Shown in pieces: positions 27,253-37,402 of a DNA stretch of 64,000 nt (position 1 is the first letter of the stretch; each line of letters opens with the position of its first letter). The stretch comes from Tritonibacter scottomollicae. Its GTDB lineage: Bacteria > Pseudomonadota > Alphaproteobacteria > Rhodobacterales > Rhodobacteraceae. Made by a program: the position numbers and the translations under genes. The notes below the pieces were generated by a model. The model was given only the letters and a program-made list of their open reading frames with translations. It was not told the DNA's origin and did not search any database. The DNA lies in NCBI RefSeq assembly GCF_003003215.1, contig NZ_PVUF01000005.1, positions 186,001-250,000 on the forward strand. The letters run 5' to 3'.

Positions 27253-28149
27253 ATGACATTGCATTCCATGACAGGCTTTGCATCCGGGCAGGGCGCACAG
27301 GACGGGTATACTTGGGTCTGGGATATCAGATCGGTCAACGCCAAGGGGCTGGACCTGCGCGCACGGGTGCCGGATTGGCTTGAAGGTCTTGAAAATGAAC
27401 TGAAAAAGCGCGCATCCAAGAGGCTTGGCCGTGGCAATGTGTCGATCAACCTGCGTCTGAGCCGAGCCGAGGACGGCAAGGGACAGATGCAGATCAACAC
27501 CGCCGCATTGGAGAGCGCCCTTGCATCCGTCCGCACGACGCAAGCACAGGCCGAGCAGGTCGGTCTGGTGCTCGCACCCGTTCGCGCAACGGATATCCTT
27601 CAGATGCGTGGCGTGTTGGAGCAGGCCTCCGCAGAGCAAAATACCGAACATCTGGTAAAGATGCTCCTATCCGAATTCGACTCACTTCTGAATGACTTTG
27701 TTAACATGCGCGCGACCGAGGGCGCCGCACTGTCTCAGGTGCTCACAGATCAGCTGTCCCGTATTGAAACGCTTTGCAACCAAGCCGCCCAGCGCGCTGC
27801 GGATCGTCAGCTGCAGATTGAGGACGCGCTGAAAGCGAACCTTGCCCGGGTGATTCAGAACAGTGAAGGCGCCGATCCGGATCGTGTCGCGCAGGAGCTG
27901 GCGCTGATCGCGGTGAAGTCGGATGTGACAGAGGAGCTGGACCGGCTCGCGGCCCATGTCACTGCCGCGCGCGCTCTGCTCGACAAGGGAGGCCTGATCG
28001 GGCGAAAGCTGGACTTCCTGATGCAGGAGTTCAACCGAGAGGCCAACACGCTCTGTTCAAAAGCGCAGAACGCGGCCTTGACCGAAGTGGGTTTGGAACT
28101 CAAAACCGTGATCGACCAGATGCGCGAGCAAGTCCAGAACATAGAATAA
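27253..28149 (+). CDS. YicC/YloC-family endoribonuclease
   Basis: From ATG 27253 (GGAGGG upstream) the protein is 298 residues. It has the YicC N-terminal pattern 'HSMTGFASGQG' and 'WDIRSVNAKGLDLRARVP', and the C-terminal DUF1732 pattern 'KSDVTEELDRLAAHV', 'GRKLDFLMQEFNREANTLCSKAQ' (in part). The family are RNases. It sits directly ahead of gmk, the same neighbourhood seen in many bacteria. Confidence 0.9.
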   Translation: MTLHSMTGFASGQGAQDGYTWVWDIRSVNAKGLDLRARVPDWLEGLENELKKRASKRLGRGNVSINLRLSRAEDGKGQMQINTAALESALASVRTTQAQAEQVGLVLAPVRATDILQMRGVLEQASAEQNTEHLVKMLLSEFDSLLNDFVNMRATEGAALSQVLTDQLSRIETLCNQAAQRAADRQLQIEDALKANLARVIQNSEGADPDRVAQELALIAVKSDVTEELDRLAAHVTAARALLDKGGLIGRKLDFLMQEFNREANTLCSKAQNAALTEVGLELKTVIDQMREQVQNIE

Positions 28150-28164
28150 GGAGCGACCCCTCTC

Positions 28165-28818
28165 ATGGCACAGAAACAGGCACAGCGGCGGGGCCTTCTC
28201 ATCATCCTGTCGTCGCCCTCCGGCGCGGGCAAATCGACATTGGCAAAGCGGCTACGGGCCTGGGACAGCGACATCAGCTTTTCCGTCTCTGCCACCACGC
28301 GCAAACCGCGCCCCGGCGAGGTGGACGGGCAGGATTACCATTTCGTCTCGGTCGACTCGTTCAAACATGACGTGGCCGATGGCGAGATGCTGGAGCACGC
28401 GCATGTGTTCGGCAATTTCTACGGTTCGCCCAAAGGGCCCGTGCAGCACGCCATTAACGACGGTCAGGACGTGCTGTTTGATATCGACTGGCAGGGCGCG
28501 CAGCAGATCACCAACTCCGATCTCGGCAAGCACACGCTGTCGATTTTCCTGCTGCCGCCCTCGATCACCGAGCTGCGGCGCCGGCTGGAAAACCGGGCGC
28601 AGGACGATGACGAGACCATCCAGCGCCGGATGCAGAAAAGCTGGGACGAGATTTCGCACTGGGGTTCTTATGACCATGTGCTGATCAACGAGGATCTCGA
28701 CGAGACCGAAGAGAACCTCAAGACGATCATCAAGGCCACACGTCTGCGCCGCCTGCAGCAACCATCGCTGATCGACCACGCGCGCACCCTGCAACAGGAA
28801 TTCGAGGAGCTGTCATGA
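28165..28818 (+). CDS. gmk: Guanylate kinase
   Basis: GMK converts GMP to GDP with ATP. The 217-residue protein has the P-loop '[15 protein letters not shown]' at residues 13-27, the GMP-binding '[23 protein letters not shown]' (in part) and '[14 protein letters not shown]', and '[11 protein letters not shown]'. Length is normal. It lies 15 bp after yicC and overlaps the next gene by four bases. Confidence 0.96.
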   Translation: MAQKQAQRRGLLIILSSPSGAGKSTLAKRLRAWDSDISFSVSATTRKPRPGEVDGQDYHFVSVDSFKHDVADGEMLEHAHVFGNFYGSPKGPVQHAINDGQDVLFDIDWQGAQQITNSDLGKHTLSIFLLPPSITELRRRLENRAQDDDETIQRRMQKSWDEISHWGSYDHVLINEDLDETEENLKTIIKATRLRRLQQPSLIDHARTLQQEFEELS

Positions 28819-29336
28819 CCCTTTATGCCCTTGGAGCCCATCAGCCGCAGATCCACCCCGACACCTGGATCGCCCCGGATGCCAACCTGATCGGGCAGGT
28901 GGTGCTGGAGGATGGGGCCTCGGTCTGGTTCGGCGTCACCATCCGCGCCGATCACGAGGAAATCCGCGTTGGCCGTGGCTCCAACGTGCAGGAAAACGTG
29001 GTTATGCATATTGATGCGGGCTATCCCCTCAGCATTGGTGAGAACTGCACCATTGGTCACAAGGTCATGCTGCATGGCTGCATCATTGGCGACAACTCCC
29101 TGATCGGCATGGGGGCCACCATTCTCAACGGTGCCAAGATCGGTAAGAACTGTCTGATAGGCGCGGGCGCTCTGATCACGGAGAACAAGGAAATTCCTGA
29201 TAATTCTCTGGTCATGGGCGCACCGGGCAAAGTGGTGCGCGAAGTGGACGCCGCCCTCGCCGCCAAGCTGACCGACAGTGCCCTGCATTATCAGGAGAAT
29301 ATGCGCCGCTTCAAAGCGGAGCTGAAGGAGATTTGA
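28815..29336 (+). CDS. Gamma-class carbonic anhydrase-like protein
   Basis: The 173-residue left-handed beta-helix protein has hexapeptide repeats and the zinc-ligand histidines of the gamma-CA / YrdA group in '[11 protein letters not shown]', '[17 protein letters not shown]'. A catalytic Glu equivalent cannot be assigned by eye, so hydratase activity is uncertain. It overlaps gmk and the following lyase gene, making a tight four-gene operon with yicC. Confidence 0.85.
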   Translation: MTLYALGAHQPQIHPDTWIAPDANLIGQVVLEDGASVWFGVTIRADHEEIRVGRGSNVQENVVMHIDAGYPLSIGENCTIGHKVMLHGCIIGDNSLIGMGATILNGAKIGKNCLIGAGALITENKEIPDNSLVMGAPGKVVREVDAALAAKLTDSALHYQENMRRFKAELKEI

Positions 29337-30520
29337 CCGTGAAGAATTCCCGCCCCTCCGTCATGCGTCCGCATGGTCTGCCCGAGAGCGCCAGCCATCC
29401 CGTGGTCACCCCGCTCAGTCCCTCTGTTGTCTACGCATCCGAGACCCCGGATGCGCTGGACGATCAGTATGAGGGCCGCGTACACGGTTATACTTACTCA
29501 CGTGAGGGGCACCCAAACGCCGATGTGATCGCGCGCCGTCTTGATGATATGGAGGGGGCAACGGGTGGTGTGGTGACCGGTTCCGGCATGGCGGCGGTCT
29601 CTGCCGTGCTCATGGGGCTGTTGCAGACAGGCGACCACGTCATCGGCGGCGATCAGCTATATGGCCGCTCCCTGCGATTGATGAAGGAAGACCTGCCGCG
29701 TCTCGGCATCGCGACGACATTGGCCAACCCCGGCGATGTGGAGGCCATCCGCGCCGCCATCCGTCCCGAGACCAAGCTCATCTTAGTGGAGGCTGTGTCC
29801 AATCCAACGCTGGCGGTGGCGGATATCGACGGGATTGCCGCGCTGTGCCGCGAACACGGCCTCCTGCTGGTCGTCGACAATACCTTTACCACGCCGCGCG
29901 GGTTCAAGCCGTTTGATCATGGTGCCGACATCGTGATTCACTCGGTGACCAAGCTGCTGGCGGGGCATTCCGACGTGATGCTGGGCTATGTGGTCGCCAA
30001 GGATGCCGCGCTCAATGACCGGATGCGGGTGTTTTCCGTCACCACCGGCATGACGCCAAGCCCCTTTGACTGCTGGCTGGCGGAGCGCGGTTTGCTGTCG
30101 TTTGACCTGCGCTTTGACCGTGCCGAAGCCACAGCCGCCCGTCTGGCCGACCACATTGCAGGGCTGCCGGGTGTCAAGCGTGTGCTGTATCCGACGCGTC
30201 ACGACCACCCCGATCACGGGCGTGCAGAAACGCTGCTGAAGGGCAGGGGCTGTAACATGGTCAGCTTTGAGCTCGATGGCGGGCGCGCCGCCGCCAATGC
30301 CTTCACCCGTGCCGCGGAGGGGCTGTCCTTTGCGCCGACGCTGGGGGATGTGGGCACCACGCTGTCGCACCCCGCCTCCTCGTCACATCGGGCGCTGTCG
30401 CCTGAGAACCGCGCCGAGCTGGGTTTGCACGAGGGGTTCTTTCGCGTTTCGGTCGGGCTGGAGGATCCAGACACGCTCTGCCGCATCTTCGAAGACGCGA
30501 TCACGGCTGCCACGTCATAG
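29333..30520 (+). CDS. Cys/Met-metabolism PLP enzyme (cystathionine gamma-synthase/beta-lyase family)
   Basis: The 395-residue protein carries the fold-type I PLP pattern: 'YTYSREGHPNADVIARRLDDMEGA' (in part), 'TGSGMAAVSAVL', 'GDQLYGRSLRL', 'VVDNTFTTPRGFKPFDHGADIVIHS' (in part) and the PLP lysine in 'SVTKLLAGHSDVM'. The C-terminus has 'HPASSSHRALSPENRAELG'. Which sulfur amino-acid reaction it does cannot be settled. Translation appears to start at TTG 29333 (overlapping the previous stop) or GTG 29339. Confidence 0.85.
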   Translation: MTVKNSRPSVMRPHGLPESASHPVVTPLSPSVVYASETPDALDDQYEGRVHGYTYSREGHPNADVIARRLDDMEGATGGVVTGSGMAAVSAVLMGLLQTGDHVIGGDQLYGRSLRLMKEDLPRLGIATTLANPGDVEAIRAAIRPETKLILVEAVSNPTLAVADIDGIAALCREHGLLLVVDNTFTTPRGFKPFDHGADIVIHSVTKLLAGHSDVMLGYVVAKDAALNDRMRVFSVTTGMTPSPFDCWLAERGLLSFDLRFDRAEATAARLADHIAGLPGVKRVLYPTRHDHPDHGRAETLLKGRGCNMVSFELDGGRAAANAFTRAAEGLSFAPTLGDVGTTLSHPASSSHRALSPENRAELGLHEGFFRVSVGLEDPDTLCRIFEDAITAATS

Positions 30521-30574
30521 TTACATTTCCCGGCTAAACAGATCGCCACGACAAAAACAACGAGGCAGAGTCTC

Positions 30575-31615
30575 ATGTCGCAAGAGTTAATCGACGGTCT
30601 GCTGGCCGCGATACCGATGCCAGCCGTCTTGGTCGACCAGACCGAGCGGTTCATCGCGGCCAATGTCGAGGGTATAACGCTTCTGGGTCCGCAGATCGTC
30701 GGGCGGCACTTTGCCACGATCCTGCGTCAACCGGGCGTCACCACGGCGATCGAGACCTGCCTTTTGGACCGCCAGCCACGCACCGCGCGCCACCTGTCTA
30801 ACGATGGCGCACAGGACACGACTTTCGAGGTCACTCTGCGGTATGTTCCTGGCGTCGGCGCGGTCAAAGGCGGTGCTGTATTGGTCTGTTTTGCAGATAT
30901 CACCGACCGGGAAACCGTTGGCCAGATGCGCCGGGACTTTGTGGCCAACGTCAGCCATGAACTGCGCACGCCGCTGACCGCGCTCATGGGGTTTATCGAA
31001 ACCCTGCGCGGGGCTGCACGGGATGACCCCAACGCCCGGGATCGGTTTCTCGGCATCATGGAAGGCGAGGCCAGCCGCATGAACCGGTTGGTGGGGGATC
31101 TGCTGTCGCTGAACCGGGTGGAGAGCGAGGAACGCGTGCGCCCCAAGGAGCGCATCGATCTGGTGGAGCATTTGAAGTCCACCATCAAGTCCCTGGAACC
31201 GCTTGCCACATCCGGCGGGACGTCCCTGACGCTGGAGGCGCCGGACACGCCGGTGGACATTCCGGCGGACGCCGATCAAATTCAGCAGGTTTTCACCAAC
31301 CTGATCGAAAACGGTTTGAAATACGGCGGCGAAAACGTCTCCGTGACCCTGACCGTGCTGGAACGCGACCCGGCGCTGCGATGCCCGGCTGTGCGGGTGC
31401 AGGTCATTGATGACGGCCCCGGCATCAACCCGGTGCATCTGCCCCGTCTCACTGAACGCTTCTATCGTGCTGACAACCACAGATCACGAGAGCTGGGTGG
31501 CACGGGGCTTGGCCTGGCGATCGTGAAACACATCATCAACAGGCACCGTGGCCGGTTGCGGGTGGAAAGCGATCTTGGAAAGGGTGCGACCTTCACGGTC
31601 ATCCTGCCGCAATAA
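30575..31615 (+). CDS. phoR: Phosphate-regulon sensor histidine kinase PhoR
   Basis: The 346-residue kinase has an N-terminal PAS domain (about residues 8-105), a HisKA segment 'FVANVSHELRTPLTAL' with His at about 128, and an HATPase_c domain with 'FTNLIENGLKYGG', 'DDGPGINP' and 'GGTGLGLAIVKH'. Unlike enterobacterial PhoR it shows no N-terminal membrane helices, so it may reach the Pst complex through PhoU or the membrane surface. It is followed by a Pho box and pstSCAB-phoU-phoB. Confidence 0.9.
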   Translation: MSQELIDGLLAAIPMPAVLVDQTERFIAANVEGITLLGPQIVGRHFATILRQPGVTTAIETCLLDRQPRTARHLSNDGAQDTTFEVTLRYVPGVGAVKGGAVLVCFADITDRETVGQMRRDFVANVSHELRTPLTALMGFIETLRGAARDDPNARDRFLGIMEGEASRMNRLVGDLLSLNRVESEERVRPKERIDLVEHLKSTIKSLEPLATSGGTSLTLEAPDTPVDIPADADQIQQVFTNLIENGLKYGGENVSVTLTVLERDPALRCPAVRVQVIDDGPGINPVHLPRLTERFYRADNHRSRELGGTGLGLAIVKHIINRHRGRLRVESDLGKGATFTVILPQ

Positions 31616-31926
31616 CAGCGTCACACGCGCGAATCTGACCCCAAACGAAGCCTTTCAGGCCCATCTGCGTCGCATCACCGGGCGTAATCTGGGGCTTGTG
31701 TGACAGCCGATTAATCTTTGCATCGTCGCATTCCCCGAGGCGTGCCCTACGTGCGGCGCGGCAAATCCCTATTTCTCGTGAGTATTTCGATTTTTTTTCA
31801 GGGTAGGGCCCGGGTCGTCATGTAACTGTTACATAGCTGTCACAAAAGCCACACCTGAGCCTTCTAGGAGGGGCTCAAGATCATCTTGGGGGTGATCGTA
31901 AATTTCTTAAACTCATGGAGACGTAG
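31616..31926. other. Intergenic region phoR-pstS holding the pst promoter
   Basis: About 310 bp without a gene. It contains the Pho box described separately and an AT-rich run (TTTTTTTT at about 31790-31799). One GGGTAGGG octamer lies at 31801-31808. Confidence 0.5.
31815..31843 (+). promoter_or_regulatory. Pho box upstream of pstS
   Basis: Two well-matched 7-mers at 11-bp periodicity, CTGTTAC (31826-31832) and CTGTCAC (31837-31843), are separated by ATAG. A weaker third unit, TCGTCAT, lies at 31815-31821. This is the established PhoB binding form (CTGTCAT repeats). It stands 84 bp before the pstS ATG and implies phosphate-starvation induction. Confidence 0.85.
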
Positions 31927-32967
31927 ATGTCCTTTGTGAAACTGACCGCATCCACCCTGGCAATCGCAGCTGTATCGGCCACCGCAGCCGCTGCGCGTGA
32001 CCAGGTGCAGGTCGCTGGCTCCTCCACCGTTCTGCCATATGCTTCGATCGTTGCAGAAGTGTTCGGTGAAAACACCGATTTCCCGACCCCGGTCGTTGAA
32101 TCCGGTGGCTCCTCCGCTGGCCTGAAGCGCTTCTGCGAAGGTGTTGGCGAAAACACCATCGACGTCGCCAACGCGTCGCGCCAAATTCGCGAAAAAGAGA
32201 TCAAGGCTTGCGCCGAAGCTGGCGTGACCGACATCATCGAAGTCCGCATCGGCTATGACGGCATCGTGTTTGCTTCCCAGCAGTCCGGTCCCGAGTTCTC
32301 CGCTTTTGAACCGTCCGACATCTACAACGCCATCGGCGCACAGGTGATGAAAGACGGCGCATTGGTTGAAAACAGCTTCAACTCCTGGGCCGAATTCAAC
32401 GCGGATCTGCCCGACGCAGAAATCGCAATGTTCATCCCCGGCACCAAGCACGGCACCCGCGAAGTCTTCGAAGACAAGGTCCTGCTGAAGGGCTGTGAAG
32501 CAACCGGCGCCATGCAGGCGATGCTCGACGGCGGCATGGACGAAGATGCAGCAGAAGATGCCTGCCTCGACGTGCGCCAGGACGGCAAGTCCGTGGACAT
32601 CGACGGCGACTACACCGAAACTCTGGCGCGTATCGACGCCAACACCAACGGCATCGGCGTGTTCGGTCTGGCGTTCTACGAGAACAACACCGACAAGCTG
32701 AAAGTGGCGACCATGTCCGACGTGGCCCCGTCCACCGAGACCATCTCCACCGGTGAATACCCCGTGTCCCGCCCGCTGTTCTTCTACGTGAAGAAAGCCC
32801 ACATCGGCGTGATCCCCGGCCTGCAGGAATACGCTCAGTTCTTCGTGGCTGACGAGATCGCTGGCCCCTCCGGCCCGCTGGCCAACTACGGCCTGGTGGC
32901 TGACCCAGAACTGGCAAAGACCCAAGAAGCTGTCGCCAATGCGACCACCATGGGCTCCGGCAGCTGA
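31927..32967 (+). CDS. pstS: Phosphate-binding periplasmic protein PstS
   Basis: The 346-residue protein has a signal peptide ending near 'TAAAA' and the phosphate-binding pattern 'VAGSSTVLPYASIVAE', 'VESGGSSAGLKRFCEG', 'DVANASRQI', 'VRIGYDGIVFA'. It delivers phosphate to PstCA. Paired cysteines ('KGCEA', 'DACLD') may form a disulfide. A strong hairpin follows the stop, before pstC. Confidence 0.95.
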   Translation: MSFVKLTASTLAIAAVSATAAAARDQVQVAGSSTVLPYASIVAEVFGENTDFPTPVVESGGSSAGLKRFCEGVGENTIDVANASRQIREKEIKACAEAGVTDIIEVRIGYDGIVFASQQSGPEFSAFEPSDIYNAIGAQVMKDGALVENSFNSWAEFNADLPDAEIAMFIPGTKHGTREVFEDKVLLKGCEATGAMQAMLDGGMDEDAAEDACLDVRQDGKSVDIDGDYTETLARIDANTNGIGVFGLAFYENNTDKLKVATMSDVAPSTETISTGEYPVSRPLFFYVKKAHIGVIPGLQEYAQFFVADEIAGPSGPLANYGLVADPELAKTQEAVANATTMGSGS

Positions 32968-32987
32968 TTTCAGCAGCTGACTGACGA

Positions 32988-33014
32988 CCGGGGCGGTGTT
33001 TAACGCCGCCCCGG
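32988..33014 (+). promoter_or_regulatory. Hairpin between pstS and pstC
   Basis: A perfect 9-bp stem (CCGGGGCGG / CCGCCCCGG) begins 21 bp after the pstS stop. No T-run follows, so it is better read as an mRNA stabiliser or partial attenuator that keeps PstS in excess. Confidence 0.6.
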
Positions 33015-33061
33015 ATCCCTTTCTGGATCTATTCAAAGACAACATGACCTCGGGGGTTACG

Positions 33062-34534
33062 ATGCCGTTATTCTGGCTGATCTTGATCGTGCTCGTGATC
33101 GCGGCGGTGGGCTATATGCTCGGCCGGTCGCGGGCGCTGGCCAATGCGGGAGGCGACAGCAGAGAGCTGCATTCGCTGCCGTCCTACTACGGCTGGAACG
33201 TGGCGCTCAAAGCCATGGTGCCGACATTCGTCCTGTTGATCGTCTGGCTCCTGGTGCAGCCGCTCTATGTTAACTCCGTCATCTCGGGCATGATCCCTGC
33301 GAACGTGATCGACGATGGCTCATCGCGTGGGCTGGTCATGGCAGAGGTCCGCCGCGCCGCAAACGGGCTCGACAACGCCGTGGCGCAGGGCGTGATGGAC
33401 GAAGAGTTTGCCCGCAACGCCCGCGCGGATTTCACCGATGTGTCCCAAGTGCTCAAGGATGCCGGCCAGATCGTGACCACGGAGGTCACACAGCCGGTTC
33501 TGCGCGCAGCCCAGCGCTACCGGATCGTGAACGCGACCGGCTACCAGATCATGTCGATTGTTGCAGTGGTGCTGGCGCTGGCCGGAACGCTGTTTGCCCT
33601 GCGCGAGACGCGCGCCCTGTTTCGCGCCCGTAATGTGGTTGAACTCGGCATTCACGCCCTGCTGGTCGGCGCGGCCTCGATCGCCGTTCTCACCACCGTC
33701 GGTATCCTGTTGTCGCTGGTCTTCAACACATGGGAATTCTTTAAGCTCTATCCGGCATCCGATTTCTTCTTCGGTCTAAACTGGGCGCCGAGCTTTTCCG
33801 GTCGTGGCGGCTCTTCTGATCTGGGCGTGCTGCCGCTCCTGTGGGGGACCTTCTACATTTCCATCGTGGCGCTTGCAGTGGCGGTTCCGATCGGGCTTTT
33901 TGCTGCGATCTACCTGTCCGAATACGCCAGCCCGCGGATCCGGTCGATCGCCAAGCCGCTGCTGGAGATCCTCGCAGGCATCCCGACCATCGTCTACGGT
34001 CTCTTTGCGCTGCTGACCGTGGGGCCGCTTCTGCTGAAGGTCTTTGGCAACGAGGGGCTGGGCTGGATGCAAGCCGGCACCGCGGTGATGACTGCGGGGT
34101 TGGTGATGGGCATCATGCTCATCCCCTTTGTTTCTTCACTGTCGGACGACATCATCAATGCCGTGCCGCAGGCGATGCGCGATGGGTCCTATGGCCTGGG
34201 CGCAACCCAGTCGGAAACCATCCGCCAGGTGGTTATCCCAGCAGCACTTCCGGGCATCGTCGGCGCCATTCTGCTGGCCGCCTCGCGTGCCATTGGCGAA
34301 ACCATGATCGTGGTACTTGGGGCAGGGGCCGCGGCCCGACTCAGTCTCAACCCGTTTGAAGCGATGACCACGGTAACGGCCAAGATTGTCAGCCAGCTGA
34401 CAGGTGACGCAGATTTCGCCAGCCCCGAAGCGCTCGTCGCCTTCGCGCTCGGCATGACACTCTTTGTGCTGACCCTGTGTCTCAACATCATCGCCCTCTA
34501 CATTGTCCGTAAATACCGGGAGCAGTACGAATGA
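33062..34534 (+). CDS. pstC: Phosphate ABC permease PstC
   Basis: I start at ATG 33062, which opens directly into the first membrane helix ('MPLFWLILIVLVIAAVGYML'), giving 490 residues; upstream in-frame ATGs at 32996 and 33044 overlap the hairpin or lack a ribosome site. An extended N-terminal part with a periplasmic segment precedes the core ABC permease ('GTFYISIVALAVAVPIGLFAAIYLSEYA', in part; 'EILAGIPTIVYGLFA'; 'YGLGATQSETIRQVVIPAALPGI', in part). Such long PstC forms are normal in alphaproteobacteria. It overlaps pstA by four bases. Confidence 0.92.
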   Translation: MPLFWLILIVLVIAAVGYMLGRSRALANAGGDSRELHSLPSYYGWNVALKAMVPTFVLLIVWLLVQPLYVNSVISGMIPANVIDDGSSRGLVMAEVRRAANGLDNAVAQGVMDEEFARNARADFTDVSQVLKDAGQIVTTEVTQPVLRAAQRYRIVNATGYQIMSIVAVVLALAGTLFALRETRALFRARNVVELGIHALLVGAASIAVLTTVGILLSLVFNTWEFFKLYPASDFFFGLNWAPSFSGRGGSSDLGVLPLLWGTFYISIVALAVAVPIGLFAAIYLSEYASPRIRSIAKPLLEILAGIPTIVYGLFALLTVGPLLLKVFGNEGLGWMQAGTAVMTAGLVMGIMLIPFVSSLSDDIINAVPQAMRDGSYGLGATQSETIRQVVIPAALPGIVGAILLAASRAIGETMIVVLGAGAAARLSLNPFEAMTTVTAKIVSQLTGDADFASPEALVAFALGMTLFVLTLCLNIIALYIVRKYREQYE

Positions 34535-35859
34535 CCGATGCCAGCATGGACAACCCGCCCCCTGCGCGCGCCAGGTCGCTGCGCCAAGCCGACGCCAACA
34601 CCCGACGCCGCAACGCCGCCGAAAAGCGCTTTCGCGCCTACGGGATGGTGGCGATCCTGACCGGCCTGTTTTTCCTGACAGTGCTCTTCGTGTCGATCAT
34701 TCGCTCGGGCGCTCCGGCCTTTACCCGTACCGTGGTCAATGTCGAATTCACCCTGACCCAAGACCAGATGGACGCCGCCGAGAGCGAACTGTTCAAGACC
34801 AAGGCCTATTCCAACCTCTTCATCGCTGCCCTGCAGGGCAAACTTGAAGAGCGCGGCATGTCGGTCGAGTTTGACGAAGCCGCGATCGAGCGGCTGCTCG
34901 GCAAGGTCGGCGGCACTCTGCGCGCGCACTACAAGGAATTTCCGGACGATGTGGGCAAGCCGGTTCCCTTCGAGCTGGCCGCCTCCAGTCGCGTCGACGG
35001 CTACTACAAGGGCCGCGTGAACCGCGAGACCCTGCAGGACAGCCGGTTCCTGCAGCTCAGCGATCTGGATCTGGTGGATGCGCTGGAAGAGGCCCAGATC
35101 ATCAAGCAGGCCTTCAGCTGGACCTTCATCACTGGCGCCGACTCCGGCGTGGACAACCCAGGCGGGGCCGGTATCGGCGCAGCCGTTGTGGGCTCCTTCT
35201 TCATGATGCTGGTGGTTCTGGTGCTGTCGCTGCCCATTGGCGTGGCCGCGTCCATCTACCTGGAGGAATTCGCGCCGCAGAACCGGTTCACCGACCTGAT
35301 CGAGGTGAACATCTCCAATCTCGCGGCGGTTCCGTCGATCGTGTTTGGTATCCTTGGCCTCGCGGTGTTCATCCAGTTCATGCATCTGCCGCAATCTGCG
35401 CCGCTGGTGGGTGGTCTGGTGCTGTCGCTGATGACGCTGCCGACCATCATCATTTCCACCCGTGCCTCGCTGAAGGCGGTACCACCTTCGATCCGGGACG
35501 CGGCCTTGGGAGTAGGGGCATCCAAGATGCAAGCCGTATTCCATCATGTACTGCCGCTGGCGGCACCGGGCATCTTGACCGGCACCATCATCGGTCTGGC
35601 ACAGGCGCTGGGGGAAACCGCACCGCTGTTGCTGATCGGCATGGTCGGCTTTGTCGCGCGTGGCTATCCGGATGGGTTCGTCGCAGGCTTCACCGAGCCG
35701 AACTCGGCAATGCCGGCGCAGATCTACACTTGGGCGGCCCGCGCTGATGCGAGCTTTTACGAAAAGGCCTGGGGCGGCATCATCATCCTGTTGGCGTTCC
35801 TCCTGACCATGAATATCATCGCAATCATCCTGCGCCGTCGCTTCGAGCGCCGCTGGTAA
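34531..35859 (+). CDS. pstA: Phosphate ABC permease PstA
   Basis: The 442-residue permease has an N-terminal helix (about residues 38-60), a long periplasmic stretch to about residue 210 and then the ABC permease core with '[18 protein letters not shown]', '[20 protein letters not shown]' and '[25 protein letters not shown]' (in part). E. coli PstA is about 296 residues; the extra size is the periplasmic insertion, seen in related phyla. It works with PstC and PstB. Confidence 0.92.
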   Translation: MTDASMDNPPPARARSLRQADANTRRRNAAEKRFRAYGMVAILTGLFFLTVLFVSIIRSGAPAFTRTVVNVEFTLTQDQMDAAESELFKTKAYSNLFIAALQGKLEERGMSVEFDEAAIERLLGKVGGTLRAHYKEFPDDVGKPVPFELAASSRVDGYYKGRVNRETLQDSRFLQLSDLDLVDALEEAQIIKQAFSWTFITGADSGVDNPGGAGIGAAVVGSFFMMLVVLVLSLPIGVAASIYLEEFAPQNRFTDLIEVNISNLAAVPSIVFGILGLAVFIQFMHLPQSAPLVGGLVLSLMTLPTIIISTRASLKAVPPSIRDAALGVGASKMQAVFHHVLPLAAPGILTGTIIGLAQALGETAPLLLIGMVGFVARGYPDGFVAGFTEPNSAMPAQIYTWAARADASFYEKAWGGIIILLAFLLTMNIIAIILRRRFERRW

Positions 35860-35873
35860 GGGGAGCATCTCAA

Positions 35874-36671
35874 ATGAACGATATGACAGTAATGGATAGT
35901 ACCGTGGAAGCCCAACGCACCAAGATGGCCGCTCAGAACGTCAATGTTTACTACGGCGACACCCACGCCATCAAAGACGTCAATGTGGAGATCGAAGACA
36001 AGACCGTCACGGCCTTTATCGGCCCGTCCGGTTGTGGCAAGTCGACCTTCCTGCGGTGCCTCAACCGCATGAACGACACGATCGACATTTGCCGGGTCAC
36101 CGGGGACATCCTGCTTGAGGGCGAGGATATCTATGACAAGCGCGTCGATCCGGTGCAGCTGCGGGCACAGGTGGGCATGGTGTTTCAAAAGCCAAACCCG
36201 TTTCCAAAATCGATCTACGATAATGTGGCCTATGGTCCCCGAATCCACGGTCTTGCCAAGAACAAGGCAGACCTGGACGAGATCGTCGAGAGATCCCTGC
36301 GCCGCGGTGCCATCTGGGACGAGGTGAAGGACCGTCTGCAGTCCCCCGGCACCGGCCTTTCAGGCGGCCAGCAGCAGCGTCTGTGCATCGCCCGCGCGGT
36401 GGCCACTGAGCCAGAGGTCCTGTTGATGGACGAACCCTGCTCGGCCCTGGACCCGATCGCCACCGCACAGGTCGAGGAGCTGATCGACGAGCTGCGCGAA
36501 AGCTACTCTGTTGTGATCGTGACACACTCCATGCAGCAGGCCGCTCGGGTGAGCCAGAAAACCGCCTTCTTCCACCTTGGCAACCTCGTGGAATTCGGTC
36601 CGACCGGTCAGATCTTTACCAACCCCGAAGATCCTCGCACCGAAAGCTACATCACCGGCCGCATAGGCTAA
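35874..36671 (+). CDS. pstB: Phosphate ABC ATPase PstB
   Basis: The 265-residue ATPase carries Walker A '[19 protein letters not shown]', '[21 protein letters not shown]', the signature '[14 protein letters not shown]', Walker B '[15 protein letters not shown]' and the H-loop '[12 protein letters not shown]'. It energises phosphate uptake and takes part in signalling to PhoR. It lies 14 bp after pstA. Confidence 0.97.
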   Translation: MNDMTVMDSTVEAQRTKMAAQNVNVYYGDTHAIKDVNVEIEDKTVTAFIGPSGCGKSTFLRCLNRMNDTIDICRVTGDILLEGEDIYDKRVDPVQLRAQVGMVFQKPNPFPKSIYDNVAYGPRIHGLAKNKADLDEIVERSLRRGAIWDEVKDRLQSPGTGLSGGQQQRLCIARAVATEPEVLLMDEPCSALDPIATAQVEELIDELRESYSVVIVTHSMQQAARVSQKTAFFHLGNLVEFGPTGQIFTNPEDPRTESYITGRIG

Positions 36672-36688
36672 GGTAGAGAGACAGTCTG

Positions 36689-37399
36689 ATGGAAGAGCAA
36701 CACATTGCATCCGCATTTGATCGGGACCTCGAGGCAATCCAGGCCCGGATCATGAAAATGGGTGGCCTCGTGGAGGCCGCCATCATGGAAGCCGCCCGCG
36801 CATTGGAAACCCGCGACGAGGAGCTTGCGGCGAAGGTCGTTAAGGAAGACGCCGCGATCGATGGCCTTGAAGAGCTGATCAACGAAGATGCCGCACGGGT
36901 GATCGCAATCCGCGCCCCGGCCGCAGTTGACCTGCGCGTCGTCCTCAGCGTGATGAAAATCTCTGGTCACCTTGAGCGGATCGGCGACTATGCCAAGAAC
37001 ATGGCCAAGCGTACCAGCGTTCTCGCCCAGAGCCCGGCCGTTGCAGACAGCGCCGCAGCCCTGCGCCGCATGGCCCGCGAAGTCGAACTGATGCTGAAGG
37101 ATGCGCTGGACAGCTACATCCAGCGCGATCACGAACTGGCCCGCGATGTCATCGACCGCGATCGCGACGTGGACCAGATGTACAACGCGCTGTTCCGCGA
37201 GTTCCTGACCCACATGATGGAAGATCCGCGCAACATCACGTCCTGCATGCACCTGCATTTCATCGCCAAGAACGTTGAGCGCATGGGCGACCATGTCACT
37301 GCGATGGCGGAGCAGGTCGTGTATTTGGTGACCGGCAACAAGCCGGAAGAAGAACGTACGAAGGCCGATACCACTTCGGTGTCGACCCAGGAGGTCTAA
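36689..37399 (+). CDS. phoU: Phosphate signalling regulator PhoU
   Basis: The 236-residue helical protein has two PhoU repeats with metal-binding signatures ('DEELAAKVVKEDAAIDGLEE', then 'RDHELARDVIDRDRDVDQMY') and the conserved 'HLERIGDYAKNMAK' and 'NVERMGDHVTAMAE'. It dampens PhoR when phosphate is plentiful. It starts 17 bp after pstB and is 3 bp from phoB. Confidence 0.96.
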   Translation: MEEQHIASAFDRDLEAIQARIMKMGGLVEAAIMEAARALETRDEELAAKVVKEDAAIDGLEELINEDAARVIAIRAPAAVDLRVVLSVMKISGHLERIGDYAKNMAKRTSVLAQSPAVADSAAALRRMAREVELMLKDALDSYIQRDHELARDVIDRDRDVDQMYNALFREFLTHMMEDPRNITSCMHLHFIAKNVERMGDHVTAMAEQVVYLVTGNKPEEERTKADTTSVSTQEV

Positions 37400-37402
37400 G
37401 AT

